Source: JAHFPN01 sp963765745
GTDB lineage: Bacteria; Pseudomonadota; Alphaproteobacteria; Rhizobiales; Xanthobacteraceae
NCBI GenBank assembly: GCA_963765745.1
Contig: CAVXXM010000003.1
Location: 248,001-312,000 of the forward strand
Direction: 5' to 3'
Length of the DNA: 64,000 nt
Part shown: positions 52,577 through 61,656 of the stretch, in pieces
Numbering within the stretch: the first letter of the stretch is position 1
Layout: each line of letters opens with the position of its first letter
The notes under the pieces: model-generated
The model's input: only the letters and a program-made list of their open reading frames with translations
Told to the model about the DNA's origin: nothing
Database searches by the model: none
Position numbers and translations under genes: made by a program

Positions 52577-53605
52577 GTGAACACCAACGTCAATCCGAAA
52601 AACTGGCAAGAGCTGATCAAACCGGAGAAGCTGCAGGTGCAGACCGGCACGGACTCCAAGCGCGTCGCGACCGTGGTCGCGGAGCCGCTGGAGCGCGGCT
52701 TCGGGCTAACGCTCGGCAATTCGCTGAGAAGGATTCTGCTTTCCTCGCTGCAGGGCGCGGCCATCACCTCGGTGCATATCGACAGCGTCTTGCACGAATT
52801 TTCCTCGATCGCCGGCGTGCGCGAGGACGTGACCGACATCGTGCTCAACATCAAGGACGTCGCCATCAAGATGCACGGCGAAGGTCCGAAGCGCATGGTG
52901 GTGAAGAAGCAGGGGCCGGGCACCGTGACCGCCGGCGACATCCAGACCGTCGGCGACATCGTGATCCTCAATCCCGATCTGGTGATCTGCACGCTGGACG
53001 AGGGCGCCGAGATCCGCATGGAGTTCACCGTCAATACCGGCAAGGGCTACGTGCCGGCCGACCGCAACCGCTCCGAGGATTCGCCGATCGGGCTGATCCC
53101 GGTCGACAGCCTCTATTCGCCAGTGCGCAGGGTTTCCTACCGCGTCGAGAACACCCGCGAGGGCCAGGTTCTCGATTACGACAAGCTCACGCTCTCGATC
53201 GAGACCAACGGGGCGGTGTCGCCGGAGGATTCGCTCGCTTTTGCCGCGCGAATCCTGCAGGACCAGCTCAATATCTTCGTCAATTTCGACGAGCCGCGGC
53301 GCGAGATCGAAGCGCCGGCGATCCAGGAACTGCCGTTCAATCCGGCGCTGCTCAAGAAGGTGGACGAGCTCGAGCTTTCGGTGCGCTCGGCCAACTGCCT
53401 GAAGAACGACAACATCGTCTATATCGGCGACCTGATCCAGAAGAGCGAAGCGGAGATGCTGCGCACGCCGAACTTCGGGCGCAAATCGCTGAACGAGATC
53501 AAGGAAGTGCTCGCCTCGATGGGCCTGCATCTCGGCATGGAAGTCACCGGCTGGCCGCCGGAGAATATCGACGAACTGGCCAAGCGCTTCGAAGACCACT
53601 ACTGA
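52577..53605 (+). CDS. rpoA: RNA polymerase subunit alpha (GTG start)
   Basis: 342 residues from a GTG, preceded by GAAGGG. The N-terminal assembly domain has VAEPLERGFGLTLGNSLRRI, LLSSLQGAAITSVHI and ADRNRSEDSPIGLIPVDSLY. The C-terminal domain that contacts UP elements and activators has ELSVRSANCLKNDNIVYIGD, LIQKSEAEMLRTPNFGRKSL and NEIKEVLASMGLHLGM. Complete and intact. It follows rpsK by 98 bases and precedes rplQ. Confidence 0.98.
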   Translation: MNTNVNPKNWQELIKPEKLQVQTGTDSKRVATVVAEPLERGFGLTLGNSLRRILLSSLQGAAITSVHIDSVLHEFSSIAGVREDVTDIVLNIKDVAIKMHGEGPKRMVVKKQGPGTVTAGDIQTVGDIVILNPDLVICTLDEGAEIRMEFTVNTGKGYVPADRNRSEDSPIGLIPVDSLYSPVRRVSYRVENTREGQVLDYDKLTLSIETNGAVSPEDSLAFAARILQDQLNIFVNFDEPRREIEAPAIQELPFNPALLKKVDELELSVRSANCLKNDNIVYIGDLIQKSEAEMLRTPNFGRKSLNEIKEVLASMGLHLGMEVTGWPPENIDELAKRFEDHY

Positions 53606-53630
53606 GGCGCGAACCGCGCAGGGGAATGTC

Positions 53631-54068
53631 ATGCGTCACGGTAAAGCCCGTCGTAAGCTCAACCGCACTGCGGAGCACCGCAAGGCCATGTTCGCCAATA
53701 TGGCGTCGAGCCTGATCGTGCACGAGCAGATCGAGACCACGCTGCCGAAGGCCAAGGAGCTGCGGCCAATCGTGGAAAAACTCATCACGCTCGGCAAGCG
53801 TGGCGGCCTGCATGCGCGCCGCCTCGCGATCGCCAAGATGAAGGACCTGCCTGCGGTCAAGAAGCTGTTCGACGTGATCGGCCCGCGCTACAAGGGCCGC
53901 AACGGCGGCTATGCCCGCATCGTCAAGGCGGGCTTCCGCCACGGCGACAACGCGGCGATCGCGGTGATCGAGCTAGTCGATCGCGATGTCGAGGCCAGGG
54001 GCAAGGAAGACCGCGCCCGGCACGAGGCCGCCAAGGCGGCGCTGCCGGCCGAACAGTCCGCGGCCTAG
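53631..54068 (+). CDS. rplQ: 50S ribosomal protein L17
   Basis: 145 residues: MRHGKARRKLNRTAEHRKAM, FANMASSLIVHEQIETTLPK and AKELRPIVEKLITLGKRGGL, then RYKGRNGGYARIVKAGFRHG. L17 lies near the tunnel exit. A short Ala-rich tail ends it. Last gene of the ribosomal block, followed by a hairpin at 54098-54123. Confidence 0.97.
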   Translation: MRHGKARRKLNRTAEHRKAMFANMASSLIVHEQIETTLPKAKELRPIVEKLITLGKRGGLHARRLAIAKMKDLPAVKKLFDVIGPRYKGRNGGYARIVKAGFRHGDNAAIAVIELVDRDVEARGKEDRARHEAAKAALPAEQSAA

Positions 54069-54097
54069 TTCCGCTCACAGCCTTCTAGAATAAAGTT

Positions 54098-54123
54098 CGC
54101 CCCGGCAGTTGCCCGCCGGGGCG
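54098..54123. terminator. hairpin between convergent rplQ and porin genes
   Basis: A perfect 9-base stem (CGCCCCGGC/GCCGGGGCG) with an eight-base loop. On the minus strand it is followed by AACTTTATTCT, so it probably ends the porin transcript; on the plus strand the T-run is missing, and it may still act for rplQ. Confidence 0.6.
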
Positions 54124-54178
54124 CTTGGAGGTCATGGCCGGATGGCGATTGCGGTCAGCCGTTCCCAATTTGGTTGAG

Positions 54179-55582
54179 TCAGAAGTTGCGGCGCCAACGG
54201 CTCCAGACCGACCAGATATCGGCGGATTGGTTGCAGATATTGGCTGCGAGCACAACAGCCGGGCAGGATTCGGTGTCGATCCGCGTCCAAAGTACGTCGA
54301 GGCTGAGGTCGAGAGTCGGAGCCGGCGACCAGATCACGTTGCCGCCCGCCTGCCAGATCTTCGTGATCGGAGGCAGGATGAATGTCGGGTTCGCGGTGCC
54401 GTTGAAGGCCGGCTCGTATCTGTTGTAGCCGACCCAGAAGGCCGAACGCAGGTTCGGTTGCCAGAAGTGACGGAACATCAGGTTGGCAGACCACGCCTTC
54501 GAGCGTTGGAACTCTGTGCCAGCCAGGCCTCCGACGAATGCGTCATAGAGCGCAGTCGCGGGACCGACGCCAAGCGTGTTCTTGAGGCCGACAACCGAAG
54601 CGATGCCGTTCTGGGTAGACGAGATGCCGGTGTACTCCACCGCGCCATCCGCATAGACGCCCTGCAGCACGATGCTGTCGCCCGGAGCGATCATCGGGGT
54701 CTTGATCTCGATGCCGCCCAGAATCGCCCAGCCGTACTGGTCGCTAGCCGCAGTGGTCGTGAACGGAGCACCCAACGAGGCCGCTTGGTTCACGCGGAGC
54801 TGGTGCAAGGCGCCGCTGATTTGAGCGGAACCCCACGCCTGACTGACGCGAAGGTTGGCGACGATGTCGGGCATTTCCTGGCCACCATAGGCATTACAGG
54901 TAGCGGCGTAATTGACACCGGTGAAGTTGAAACAAGCGTTGTTAGCCGCAAGCCTCGTGCGAATTGCCTGGCCGTCCTCGATCGAGATCGTGGCGGAGAA
55001 GCCGTTACCGAACTGTGCCGTGTAGGCGAACAGCGGTGCCCAGTGATAGGCGATACTCGCCAGCGTATAGATCGAGTAGGACGAGCTGAAATCAAAGAAC
55101 GACACGGAATACCCCGCCGTGAAGCCGGCGAACTGGATAAACGCGCGCTCGAGATAGGCGGCCACGTTGCCGCCAGCGGAACCGCCGTTCGTGTTGTTGT
55201 TGTAGTCGGCGCCGAACGCGATGTAGGTGCGCACGGTTCCGATCGCCGTCTGCGAGCGTGCGTCGAGGATGGCCACGCCGCGCGTACGGAAGTGGAGCCG
55301 GTTGTCATCGCGATTCAGGATCAGGTTGTCGCCGAGATTGCCGTTGTAAATCAACGGGACGCCGGTTCGCGCATTCCAGCCCGTTTCGACAAAGACAAAT
55401 CCGCCGACACGCAAGCAGATGTCGGTGCCAGGGATGTAATAGAACCCCGCGCCGTACGCAGTGCAGATCTTCACGTACTCGACCGGCTTGGCCTTTACGG
55501 GAAGGTCTGCGGCTTGCGCCCCCGCCACGGCTACCAAACCAGCAGCGGAGCCGAAGAGCACTCGATTCACCCAACGCATCAT
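54179..55582 (-). CDS. outer-membrane porin (alphaproteobacterial Porin_2 type)
   Basis: 467 residues. A signal peptide (MMRWVNRVLFGSAAGLVAVA, cleavage after AQAA) precedes DLPVKAKPVEYVKICTAYGA and FYYIPGTDICLRVGGFV, the conserved opening of the trimeric porins that dominate rhizobial outer membranes. The rest alternates polar and aromatic residues as in a 16-strand barrel, ending WSRWRRNF with the terminal Phe needed for Bam assembly. AGGAGG precedes two adjacent ATG codons; the second, at 55579, has the better spacing. A strong promoter lies at 55644-55672. General diffusion of small solutes is inferred. Confidence 0.9.
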   Translation of the reverse strand: MMRWVNRVLFGSAAGLVAVAGAQAADLPVKAKPVEYVKICTAYGAGFYYIPGTDICLRVGGFVFVETGWNARTGVPLIYNGNLGDNLILNRDDNRLHFRTRGVAILDARSQTAIGTVRTYIAFGADYNNNTNGGSAGGNVAAYLERAFIQFAGFTAGYSVSFFDFSSSYSIYTLASIAYHWAPLFAYTAQFGNGFSATISIEDGQAIRTRLAANNACFNFTGVNYAATCNAYGGQEMPDIVANLRVSQAWGSAQISGALHQLRVNQAASLGAPFTTTAASDQYGWAILGGIEIKTPMIAPGDSIVLQGVYADGAVEYTGISSTQNGIASVVGLKNTLGVGPATALYDAFVGGLAGTEFQRSKAWSANLMFRHFWQPNLRSAFWVGYNRYEPAFNGTANPTFILPPITKIWQAGGNVIWSPAPTLDLSLDVLWTRIDTESCPAVVLAANICNQSADIWSVWSRWRRNF

Positions 55583-56081
55583 TGCCTCCTGTTCATTCCT
55601 TTTTGTGTTTCGGGCGACGGGTCACGAGCCCCCCATCGGTATGAGATTAGGTAGCGGCCGTTGTGACGTCAACGAATTATCCAGTAAAATCAATAAGTTA
55701 GACTTGATCCAAGCTGCGACAGATTGCAGCCGTTCAAAACTGTCAGATTGAAGCGGTTCGAAACTCCGCGAAAAACCTCTTCCGCACATGGAGTTGCCGT
55801 CTCCTCTATCTGCTCGTTCGCGGGCAACGGATTCCCCGTTCGGACGCGCGAGCGCATCCGTCGAGCATTTCCCGTTCGTTCTGGAGCCATCCGATCCCGA
55901 TTGCCGCACGTGCCAAGCGTGCTGCCCGCGAGGCGGACGGCGCGGCCGAAAGCTCCCCCTCGACCACGCTCGCACGCTAGCGGGCGTACATATCGGTTCG
56001 ATGTAGGTTTTGTGACTGTGGACGAATTGGATCGGCTGTTGCAGCTATGCAACAGGAATCAGAGGCGCGGCGCTTGTTTGG
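55583..56081. other. intergenic region upstream of the porin gene
   Basis: 499 bases without a credible gene. The left 100 bases hold the porin promoter and leader. I see no conserved coding pattern, repeat or hairpin of note in the remainder. Confidence 0.5.
55644..55672 (-). promoter_or_regulatory. probable sigma70-type promoter of the porin gene
   Basis: On the minus strand TTGACG (55672-55667) and TAATCT (55649-55644) are 17 bases apart. The predicted start of transcription leaves a leader of about 55 bases before the porin ATG. Confidence 0.65.
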
Positions 56082-57794
56082 CTATTTCTTGCGCCGCCGG
56101 GTCTCGCGGATCGCGTCATAGAGATTCACCGGCGCGAAATCGTCGGTGATCATCACGCCCTTCGAGACATCGAGGTTGTCCTGCCGCGCCAGCAATAGCT
56201 GCGGCAGCGCGAATCGAAATCCGTAACGCTCTTGCAGCTTGGCGGCGCGCTCCGCGAGCGCCTCGCGGCTCGGTGCCGGCTTGGGCGTGACGACGACCGC
56301 GACCTCGCCCTCGCCGGAGGGATAGAGATGGACGGTCGGGAACACCGCGCGCATCGTCACGATCGCGCTCAGGTGCAAGAGCGTGCCCTCGTGAATGTTG
56401 AAGATCGCGGCGCCGCCAGGCGTCAGCCGCTGCTTCACGAGATCGTAGAACTCCCGGGTCAGCAAGTGAAACGGGATATAGCCGCCGTGAAAGGCGTCGA
56501 CCACGATCAGGTCGTAGAGCTGCTTGTTGCGGTTGAGGAAGACGCGGCCGTCGCCGTCGAGATAGCGGATGCGGGCGCTTTCCTTGATGCCGAAGTACTT
56601 TTTCGCGGCGGCGGTGACGCCGGGATCGATCTCCACGGTGTCGATCGCGGTCTCGGGCAGGTAGCGGCCGAGATAGGTCGAGATCGTGCCGCCGCCGAGC
56701 CCGATCATCAGGAACTTCTTCGGCTCCTCGGGATAGACGATCGCGGTGGTCATGGTCTGCGCGATTTTCAGCGGCAGGTCGTCGGAATCGCGCAGGTTGG
56801 TCATGGACTGGGTGACGTCCCAGCCCTTCAGCGAAAACGACATGGAGAGAATGTGGCCCTGCTTGGTGACGAAGATGTCGTTGTACTCGGTCTCGACATG
56901 GGCGATCCGGCCGTCGCGGCGATTGAGCAAAGCGGCGCGCGCCGCTTCGTCGAGCAGGTCCTCGGCGTGTGAGGGCAGGGGCGCGAGGCCGGCGATGACG
57001 AGCACTGCGATCAGGACGCTCGCGGCCGTCCGCCGGCCCCGGTCGGACACGATCAGGAACAGGCCCGCGAGCACGCCGGCGGCGCCGAGCGAGATCGTGA
57101 TTGCGCGCGTGCCGATCAGCGGGATCAGCCAGAAGGTCGTTCCCAGCGTGCCGACGATGCTGCCGAAGGTCGAGATTCCGTAGACCATGCCCGAAACCGT
57201 CCCCGAGCCGTGGGTCGTGCGCAGCAGGAGCCGGATCGCGAACGGCGAGTACATGCCGAGGAACGTCACCGGGAAGAACATGATGGCGAACGAGGATGCC
57301 AGGCTGCCGGTGCGGATGTCGTCGAAACTGGCGAGCAGGGATTCGAGCACCGGCTCGGAGAATAGCGGCAGGAACAGAAGATACACCGAGCCGATCAGCA
57401 CCGTGACGCCGAGCACCGCGGCGCGCGGCCGCCGGTCGGCGAGCCAGCCGCCGAGGAAATAGCCGATGCACAGCGCCGCGAGCACGGTCGAGATCAGGGC
57501 GGCCCAGGTATAGATGCCGCTGCCGAAATAGGGGTTGAGATAGCGCGAGCCGAGCATCTCGAAGCCCATCACGATCGCGCCGACGACGAAGGCGACGGCG
57601 TAGATGATGAGCGTGAACGCGGCGGAAGGGCCGCCGCCGAGGTCGGTTTGCGCCGGCGGCGATTGCAGGGGAACTCGATGCAAGGGACTGCCTCGTTGGC
57701 GGTTTGGCCCGCTGGAACCCGCACGCTGCCGGGCGTAGCGACCTCTATCAAGCGGTTTCGGTGCGCGGAAGGCCGAAGTTTCGGCACCGGGCAT
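56082..57794 (-). CDS. membrane-fused spermidine synthase homologue (copy 2)
   Basis: 570 residues from the ATG at 57794; the frame is open further upstream but there lies antisense to another gene. Hydrophobic spans begin at FTLIIYAVAFVVGAIVMGFE and continue for about the first half (GYFLGGWLADRRPRAAVLGV is a transporter-like turn). The C-terminal half is the spermidine-synthase fold: FLMIGLGGGTISTYLGRYLP, DTVEIDPGVTAAAKKYFGI, LYDLIVVDAFHGGYIPFHLL. Here the frame is intact, unlike the homologue at 13028. The two share architecture but are not close copies. Aminopropyltransferase activity is not proven for this class. Confidence 0.85.
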   Translation of the reverse strand: MPGAETSAFRAPKPLDRGRYARQRAGSSGPNRQRGSPLHRVPLQSPPAQTDLGGGPSAAFTLIIYAVAFVVGAIVMGFEMLGSRYLNPYFGSGIYTWAALISTVLAALCIGYFLGGWLADRRPRAAVLGVTVLIGSVYLLFLPLFSEPVLESLLASFDDIRTGSLASSFAIMFFPVTFLGMYSPFAIRLLLRTTHGSGTVSGMVYGISTFGSIVGTLGTTFWLIPLIGTRAITISLGAAGVLAGLFLIVSDRGRRTAASVLIAVLVIAGLAPLPSHAEDLLDEAARAALLNRRDGRIAHVETEYNDIFVTKQGHILSMSFSLKGWDVTQSMTNLRDSDDLPLKIAQTMTTAIVYPEEPKKFLMIGLGGGTISTYLGRYLPETAIDTVEIDPGVTAAAKKYFGIKESARIRYLDGDGRVFLNRNKQLYDLIVVDAFHGGYIPFHLLTREFYDLVKQRLTPGGAAIFNIHEGTLLHLSAIVTMRAVFPTVHLYPSGEGEVAVVVTPKPAPSREALAERAAKLQERYGFRFALPQLLLARQDNLDVSKGVMITDDFAPVNLYDAIRETRRRKK

Positions 57795-57849
57795 TGCGGC
57801 GGGCGGCACCAGCCTGACAAGATGTATGTCACGCGAACAGGGGGTCCCC

Positions 57850-58266
57850 ATGCAAACTCGCACCATGCTTCCAGTGGCGTTGTTGCTTGCCGGCTTCTGC
57901 GGCGGTTTCGCCACCATGACCAAGGGCACGAACCAGGAGGTCGTCTTCTCCTTTCGCCAGCCGGGGACGGCCTGCACGGTGAACCGCGACGGGGCACTGC
58001 TCGGACGCGTCTCGGGCGCGCGGCCCAAGCTCGCATTGAAGAAGGGCGCCTCGCCGATCGAACTCGAATGCTCGAGCGGCGGCCGGAAGCTGAGCGCCAA
58101 GGTGCATCCGGCGATGGCCAAGGAGACGATCGCCGGCGCCGTGATCTCGCTCTCGATCGCGGCGGTCGACATGATCTCCGGCGCGGCCTGGGTGTTGCCC
58201 GACAAGATCGTCGTCGATCTCGCCGCGAAGAAAGTCACAGTACCCGAGGGCTGGCGCGTCGAATGA
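57850..58266 (+). CDS. small exported protein of unknown function
   Basis: 138 residues. The start MQTRTMLPVALLLAGFCGGF looks like a signal peptide; Cys17 follows AGF, a poor lipobox, so lipidation is doubtful. ATMTKGTNQEVVFSFRQPGT resembles small exported proteins of the ATITRGT type, with PEGA-like strands after it (ACTVNRDGALLGRVSGARP), and a hydrophobic segment lies at AGAVISLSIAAVDMISGAAW. It is divergent from the spermidine synthase homologue and 70 bases before rarA. GGGGG precedes the ATG. Function unknown. Confidence 0.7.
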   Translation: MQTRTMLPVALLLAGFCGGFATMTKGTNQEVVFSFRQPGTACTVNRDGALLGRVSGARPKLALKKGASPIELECSSGGRKLSAKVHPAMAKETIAGAVISLSIAAVDMISGAAWVLPDKIVVDLAAKKVTVPEGWRVE

Positions 58267-58336
58267 AGCGGGAGCATTCGCGGGGCTAGGCCCGGCGGCG
58301 GGAGCGCCGCACCGTCCTTTATAGTAAGCTCGTCCT

Positions 58337-59671
58337 ATGCCTCCGCGCGCGAAACGCGACTCCAACCTGTTCCAGGCCGCCGGCCTCGATGCCGGGGCGC
58401 CGCGGCCGCTCGCCGACAAGCTGCGGCCGATGAAGCTTTCGGAAATCGTCGGGCAGGATCATCTCCTGGGGCCCGACGGCGCGATCACGCGCATGCTGGC
58501 GACGCGCTCGCTCGGCTCGCTGGTCTTTTGGGGGCCGCCGGGCACCGGCAAGACCACATTGGCGCGGTTGCTCGCCGAGGAAACGGATCTGCATTTCGAG
58601 CAGCTCTCGGCGGTGTTCTCCGGCGTCGCCGACCTCAAGAAGGCGTTCGACGCGGCGCGCGAGCGGCGCCAGATCGGGCAGGGGACGCTCTTGTTCGTCG
58701 ACGAGATCCACCGCTTCAACCGCGCGCAGCAGGACAGTTTCCTGCCGGTGGTGGAGGACGGCACCGTCACGCTGGTGGGCGCCACCACGGAGAACCCGTC
58801 CTTCGAGCTGAACGCGGCGTTGCTCTCGCGCGCGCGAGTGCTGGTGTTCAAACCGATCGATATGGAGTCGCTCGAAAAAATCCTCGCGCGGGCCGAGGAA
58901 ATCGAGAAGAAGAAACTGCCGCTCGATGCCGACGCGCGGGCGGCGATGCTGCGCATGGCCGACGGCGACGGGCGGGCGATTCTGACGCTCGCGGAGGAAG
59001 TCTGGCGCGCGGCGCGCAAGGGCGAGACGTTCGACGCGGCCCGCCTGGTCGAGATCGTGCAGCGGCGCGCGCCGATCTACGACAAGTCGCAGGACGGCCA
59101 CTACAATCTCATCAGCGCGCTGCACAAGTCGGTGCGCGGCTCGGATGCGGATGCCGCACTCTATTATCTCGCGCGCATGCTCGATGCCGGCGAGAACCCG
59201 CTTTATCTCGCGCGGCGCATCGTGCGCATGGCGATCGAGGATATCGGGCTCGCCGACCCGCAGGCGCTGGTGATCACCAACGCCGCCAAGGACGCCTATG
59301 ACTTTCTGGGCAGCCCCGAGGGCGAGTTGGCGTTGGCGCAAGCGGTGATCTACGTGGCGACCGCGCCGAAATCGAACGCGGCTTATGTCGCCTATGGCCG
59401 CGCCATGCGCACGGCCAAGGAGGCCGGCTCGCTGGTGCCGCCCAAGCACATTCTCAACGCGCCGACCAAGCTCATGCAGCAAGAGGGCTACGGCTCGGGC
59501 TACGATTACGATCACGACACCGAAGAGGCCTTTTCCGGCCAGGACTATTTCCCCGAAGCGCTCGGCCGCAAGACGTTTTACGAACCGGTCGAGCGCGGCT
59601 TCGAGCGCGAGATCAAGAAGCGGCTGGAATATTGGGCGAAGCTGCGAGGCGAGCGGAAGGGCCAGCCATAG
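58337..59671 (+). CDS. rarA: replication-associated recombination protein RarA (MgsA)
   Basis: 444 residues. AAA+ ATPase with DKLRPMKLSEIVGQDHLLGP, Walker A (LVFWGPPGTGKTTLARLLAE), Walker B (TLLFVDEIHRFNRAQQDSFL), sensor GATTENPSFELNAALLSR and the C-terminal tetramerisation part (YYLARMLDAGENPLYLARRI, PPKHILNAPTKLMQQEGYGS). RarA acts at stalled forks with RecA and SSB. The position after the rplQ region and before crcB is familiar from rhizobial genomes, here separated from both by accessory genes. Confidence 0.95.
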   Translation: MPPRAKRDSNLFQAAGLDAGAPRPLADKLRPMKLSEIVGQDHLLGPDGAITRMLATRSLGSLVFWGPPGTGKTTLARLLAEETDLHFEQLSAVFSGVADLKKAFDAARERRQIGQGTLLFVDEIHRFNRAQQDSFLPVVEDGTVTLVGATTENPSFELNAALLSRARVLVFKPIDMESLEKILARAEEIEKKKLPLDADARAAMLRMADGDGRAILTLAEEVWRAARKGETFDAARLVEIVQRRAPIYDKSQDGHYNLISALHKSVRGSDADAALYYLARMLDAGENPLYLARRIVRMAIEDIGLADPQALVITNAAKDAYDFLGSPEGELALAQAVIYVATAPKSNAAYVAYGRAMRTAKEAGSLVPPKHILNAPTKLMQQEGYGSGYDYDHDTEEAFSGQDYFPEALGRKTFYEPVERGFEREIKKRLEYWAKLRGERKGQP

Positions 59672-59674
59672 CGG

Positions 59675-60535
59675 TCATCTTTCGCCAAGATGCGGCGCCA
59701 ACAGGGCGGCGACGACGGCGCGCTTGTCGGCCTGGGATAGCGGGCGATCGGTCGTGCCGACTTCATGCAGCCAGCCGTCGCTCCACTGGAAATACGATTC
59801 GGACATCGCAACGCCCTCCTTGTAGGGCTTGTTGCTCATCGAGGCCTTCCGCAAGCGCGCCAAGTCGGCGTGGCGATAGAGAACCTCCCAATTGCCGCCG
59901 CCGGTATCGAGTCCATCGAAATAGTCCGGACGAAAATCGAGCGGCTTGTCCGCAACGGCGTCAAATCGAAAAAAGCAGAAGCCGGCCCACAAGAACCAGC
60001 GCTCGCCAGCTCGCCGCACGGCGCCGTAGAATTCCTGTTTCACAAGGCAGGCGAATGGATCGTCGGGGGCGGTCGGAAAGAGGTCGTCATCGAGGAAACC
60101 GAAGGCGGCAGGCGCCCCCGGACGCACGAGGTTGCGCCACAGCCAGTTGAGGGCAAGGCCGTGGTTATGGCTCAGGCGCCGTCGGCTGCGTGGCAGCCGC
60201 AGGTAGGGCGCGCCCGCGCGTTCCGCGATCGCCCGGATCGCAGCGGCGGCGGCATCGTCAAACGAATTGTCGGCGATCAGGTAAACATCGTGCGGCACAT
60301 AGCGGCGCACCAATCGGACTTGCCACTCGATCGCCTGCCAATCTTCGTAAGCGAGCGTGATCAAGACATTGCGGCCGGCAAGGCCGCGTGCAATCGCGCC
60401 GATATCGCCGGTGAGCGCGGGCTTGCGCACATGCAGCTCGTTCGACGCGTCGTAGACCAGGTTCTTGTACGTCTGCGTCAACGGCCGGAGGTGGAGCCAA
60501 TCTTCGAGCGTATGTTGGCTGAGCCGCTTCGGCAT
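59675..60535 (-). CDS. glycosyltransferase-like protein (GT-A fold suspected)
   Basis: 286 residues without signal peptide or membrane span. VLITLAYEDWQAIEWQVRLV, DVYLIADNSFDDAAAAAIRA and AAFGFLDDDLFPTAPDDPFA look like the nucleotide-sugar-binding beta strands and the DxD motif (DDD near residue 150) of GT-A glycosyltransferases. The conserved-looking GFCFFRFDAV and YFDGLDTGGGNWEVLY could hold the acceptor site. It converges on rarA with three bases between the stops. A surface polysaccharide or glycan role is inferred only. Confidence 0.6.
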   Translation of the reverse strand: MPKRLSQHTLEDWLHLRPLTQTYKNLVYDASNELHVRKPALTGDIGAIARGLAGRNVLITLAYEDWQAIEWQVRLVRRYVPHDVYLIADNSFDDAAAAAIRAIAERAGAPYLRLPRSRRRLSHNHGLALNWLWRNLVRPGAPAAFGFLDDDLFPTAPDDPFACLVKQEFYGAVRRAGERWFLWAGFCFFRFDAVADKPLDFRPDYFDGLDTGGGNWEVLYRHADLARLRKASMSNKPYKEGVAMSESYFQWSDGWLHEVGTTDRPLSQADKRAVVAALLAPHLGER

Positions 60536-60568
60536 GAAAGCTGTCGATTCCGGCCCATGCCGGCTCCA

Positions 60569-60649
60569 CTATTTCGTGTTTTTCACGAAATCTGCGGCGA
60601 ACGACGCGCCTGCCAAGAGGCAGGCGCTACGCAGGATTCGGTCGAACAT
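60569..60649 (-). CDS. 26-codon open frame with strong ribosome binding site
   Basis: MFDRILRSACLLAGASFAAD followed by FVKNTK and a stop, with GGGAGG properly spaced before the ATG. It begins 33 bases after the stop of the hydrolase at 60682. ACLLAGA is also found in that hydrolase's signal peptide. The last codons form one arm of a perfect hairpin (60571-60591, ATTTCGTG, five-T loop). It could be a real small protein or the stump of a third paralogue. Confidence 0.3.
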   Translation of the reverse strand: MFDRILRSACLLAGASFAADFVKNTK

Positions 60650-60681
60650 GGTTTCCTCCCGTGAGAGTGCGGCGCTGGCGC

Positions 60682-61626
60682 TTACTTCACGCCTTTGATG
60701 AACTCGAGCATGGCATCGGCGAGCTGCTTGTCGTCGGTGTTCACCGCATAGACCGTGGACATGTGGCTGTGGTTGGGAAGAAAAATCTTCTTCGGGCAGC
60801 GGTTCTTGTTGCAGAGATTGGCGTTGAGGATTTCCGACTGCTTGACGATGAACGGCGGATCGAGCTCGGCCCACGAAACGAACAGCGGCAGCTTGCTGTT
60901 CACCACACCCATAAGCGGCGAGCGTTCCGCGTATTTCGTAGGGTCGTCGCCGAGATAGGCCTTGGTGCCGGGGTCGGTGAGACCTTCGAAGTCGAAGACC
61001 CCGGCGAGCAGAAGCACGCCCTTCACACCGATATTGTCCGGAGCCGGGTGAAGCTTAGGGTCGGCGATGAAGCCCGCGACGATCGCGCCGCCTGCCGAAC
61101 TGCCGGCAAGAAAAACCTGGCGCGGATCGCCGCCGTGGCTCGCGATATTGTCGCGCACCCACTTTACGACGGCGGCGATGTCTTGCGGGGCGGCCGGCCA
61201 GGGGTTCGCCGGCGCGAGCCGGTAGGTGGCGTTCACGCCGACCATGCCGTTCTTCGCGGCGAAGAGCATGAAATTGTCGTAGAATGGGCTGTTGTTGGGC
61301 CCACGCTTGTTGCCGGCGACGAAGCCGCCGCCATGCACGAAGATGAATACCGGCAGCGGGCCGGCCGCGTTCTCCGGCGTGAACACGTCGAGCGCATTGC
61401 GGGCATCGGGCCCGTATTTCAGATCGCGCGTGACCTTCACGCCGGCATAGGGCTCTTGCTGCTGCAGCGGCGCGTAGATCGGCGCCGTCTTGGGCGGGTC
61501 GATCCCGCGGCCGATCTCCTTGATCTTTGCCGCGATGTCGGGCGGCATCTGGGCGCTCGCGCCGAAGGGGGCGAGCACGGCTAGCGCGCCCGCGAGCAGG
61601 CAGGCGAATTGAGTGTTTCCACGCAT
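60682..61626 (-). CDS. exported alpha/beta hydrolase (esterase/lipase-like)
   Basis: 314 residues. A signal peptide (MRGNTQFACLLAGALAVLAP, ending GASAQ) places it in the periplasm or outside. The oxyanion-hole motif FIFVHGGGFVAGNKRG, the nucleophile elbow FLAGSSAGGAIV (Ser of GSSAGG) and the catalytic His in PNHSHMSTVY fit the HSL-type carboxylesterases; the acidic residue is probably Asp or Glu in SWAELDPPF. AAGGAGGAAG precedes the ATG. It lies 30 bases after a paralogue, suggesting a tandem duplication with one copy gaining export. Confidence 0.85.
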   Translation of the reverse strand: MRGNTQFACLLAGALAVLAPFGASAQMPPDIAAKIKEIGRGIDPPKTAPIYAPLQQQEPYAGVKVTRDLKYGPDARNALDVFTPENAAGPLPVFIFVHGGGFVAGNKRGPNNSPFYDNFMLFAAKNGMVGVNATYRLAPANPWPAAPQDIAAVVKWVRDNIASHGGDPRQVFLAGSSAGGAIVAGFIADPKLHPAPDNIGVKGVLLLAGVFDFEGLTDPGTKAYLGDDPTKYAERSPLMGVVNSKLPLFVSWAELDPPFIVKQSEILNANLCNKNRCPKKIFLPNHSHMSTVYAVNTDDKQLADAMLEFIKGVK

Positions 61627-61656
61627 TGGCTTCCTCCTTTGTGGCTGGTCCGTTCG

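Noticed and set aside
57795..58277. N-terminal extension of the second fused spermidine synthase homologue
   Set aside because: The extra codons are antisense to the small exported protein at 57850-58266 and show no membrane or enzyme motif.
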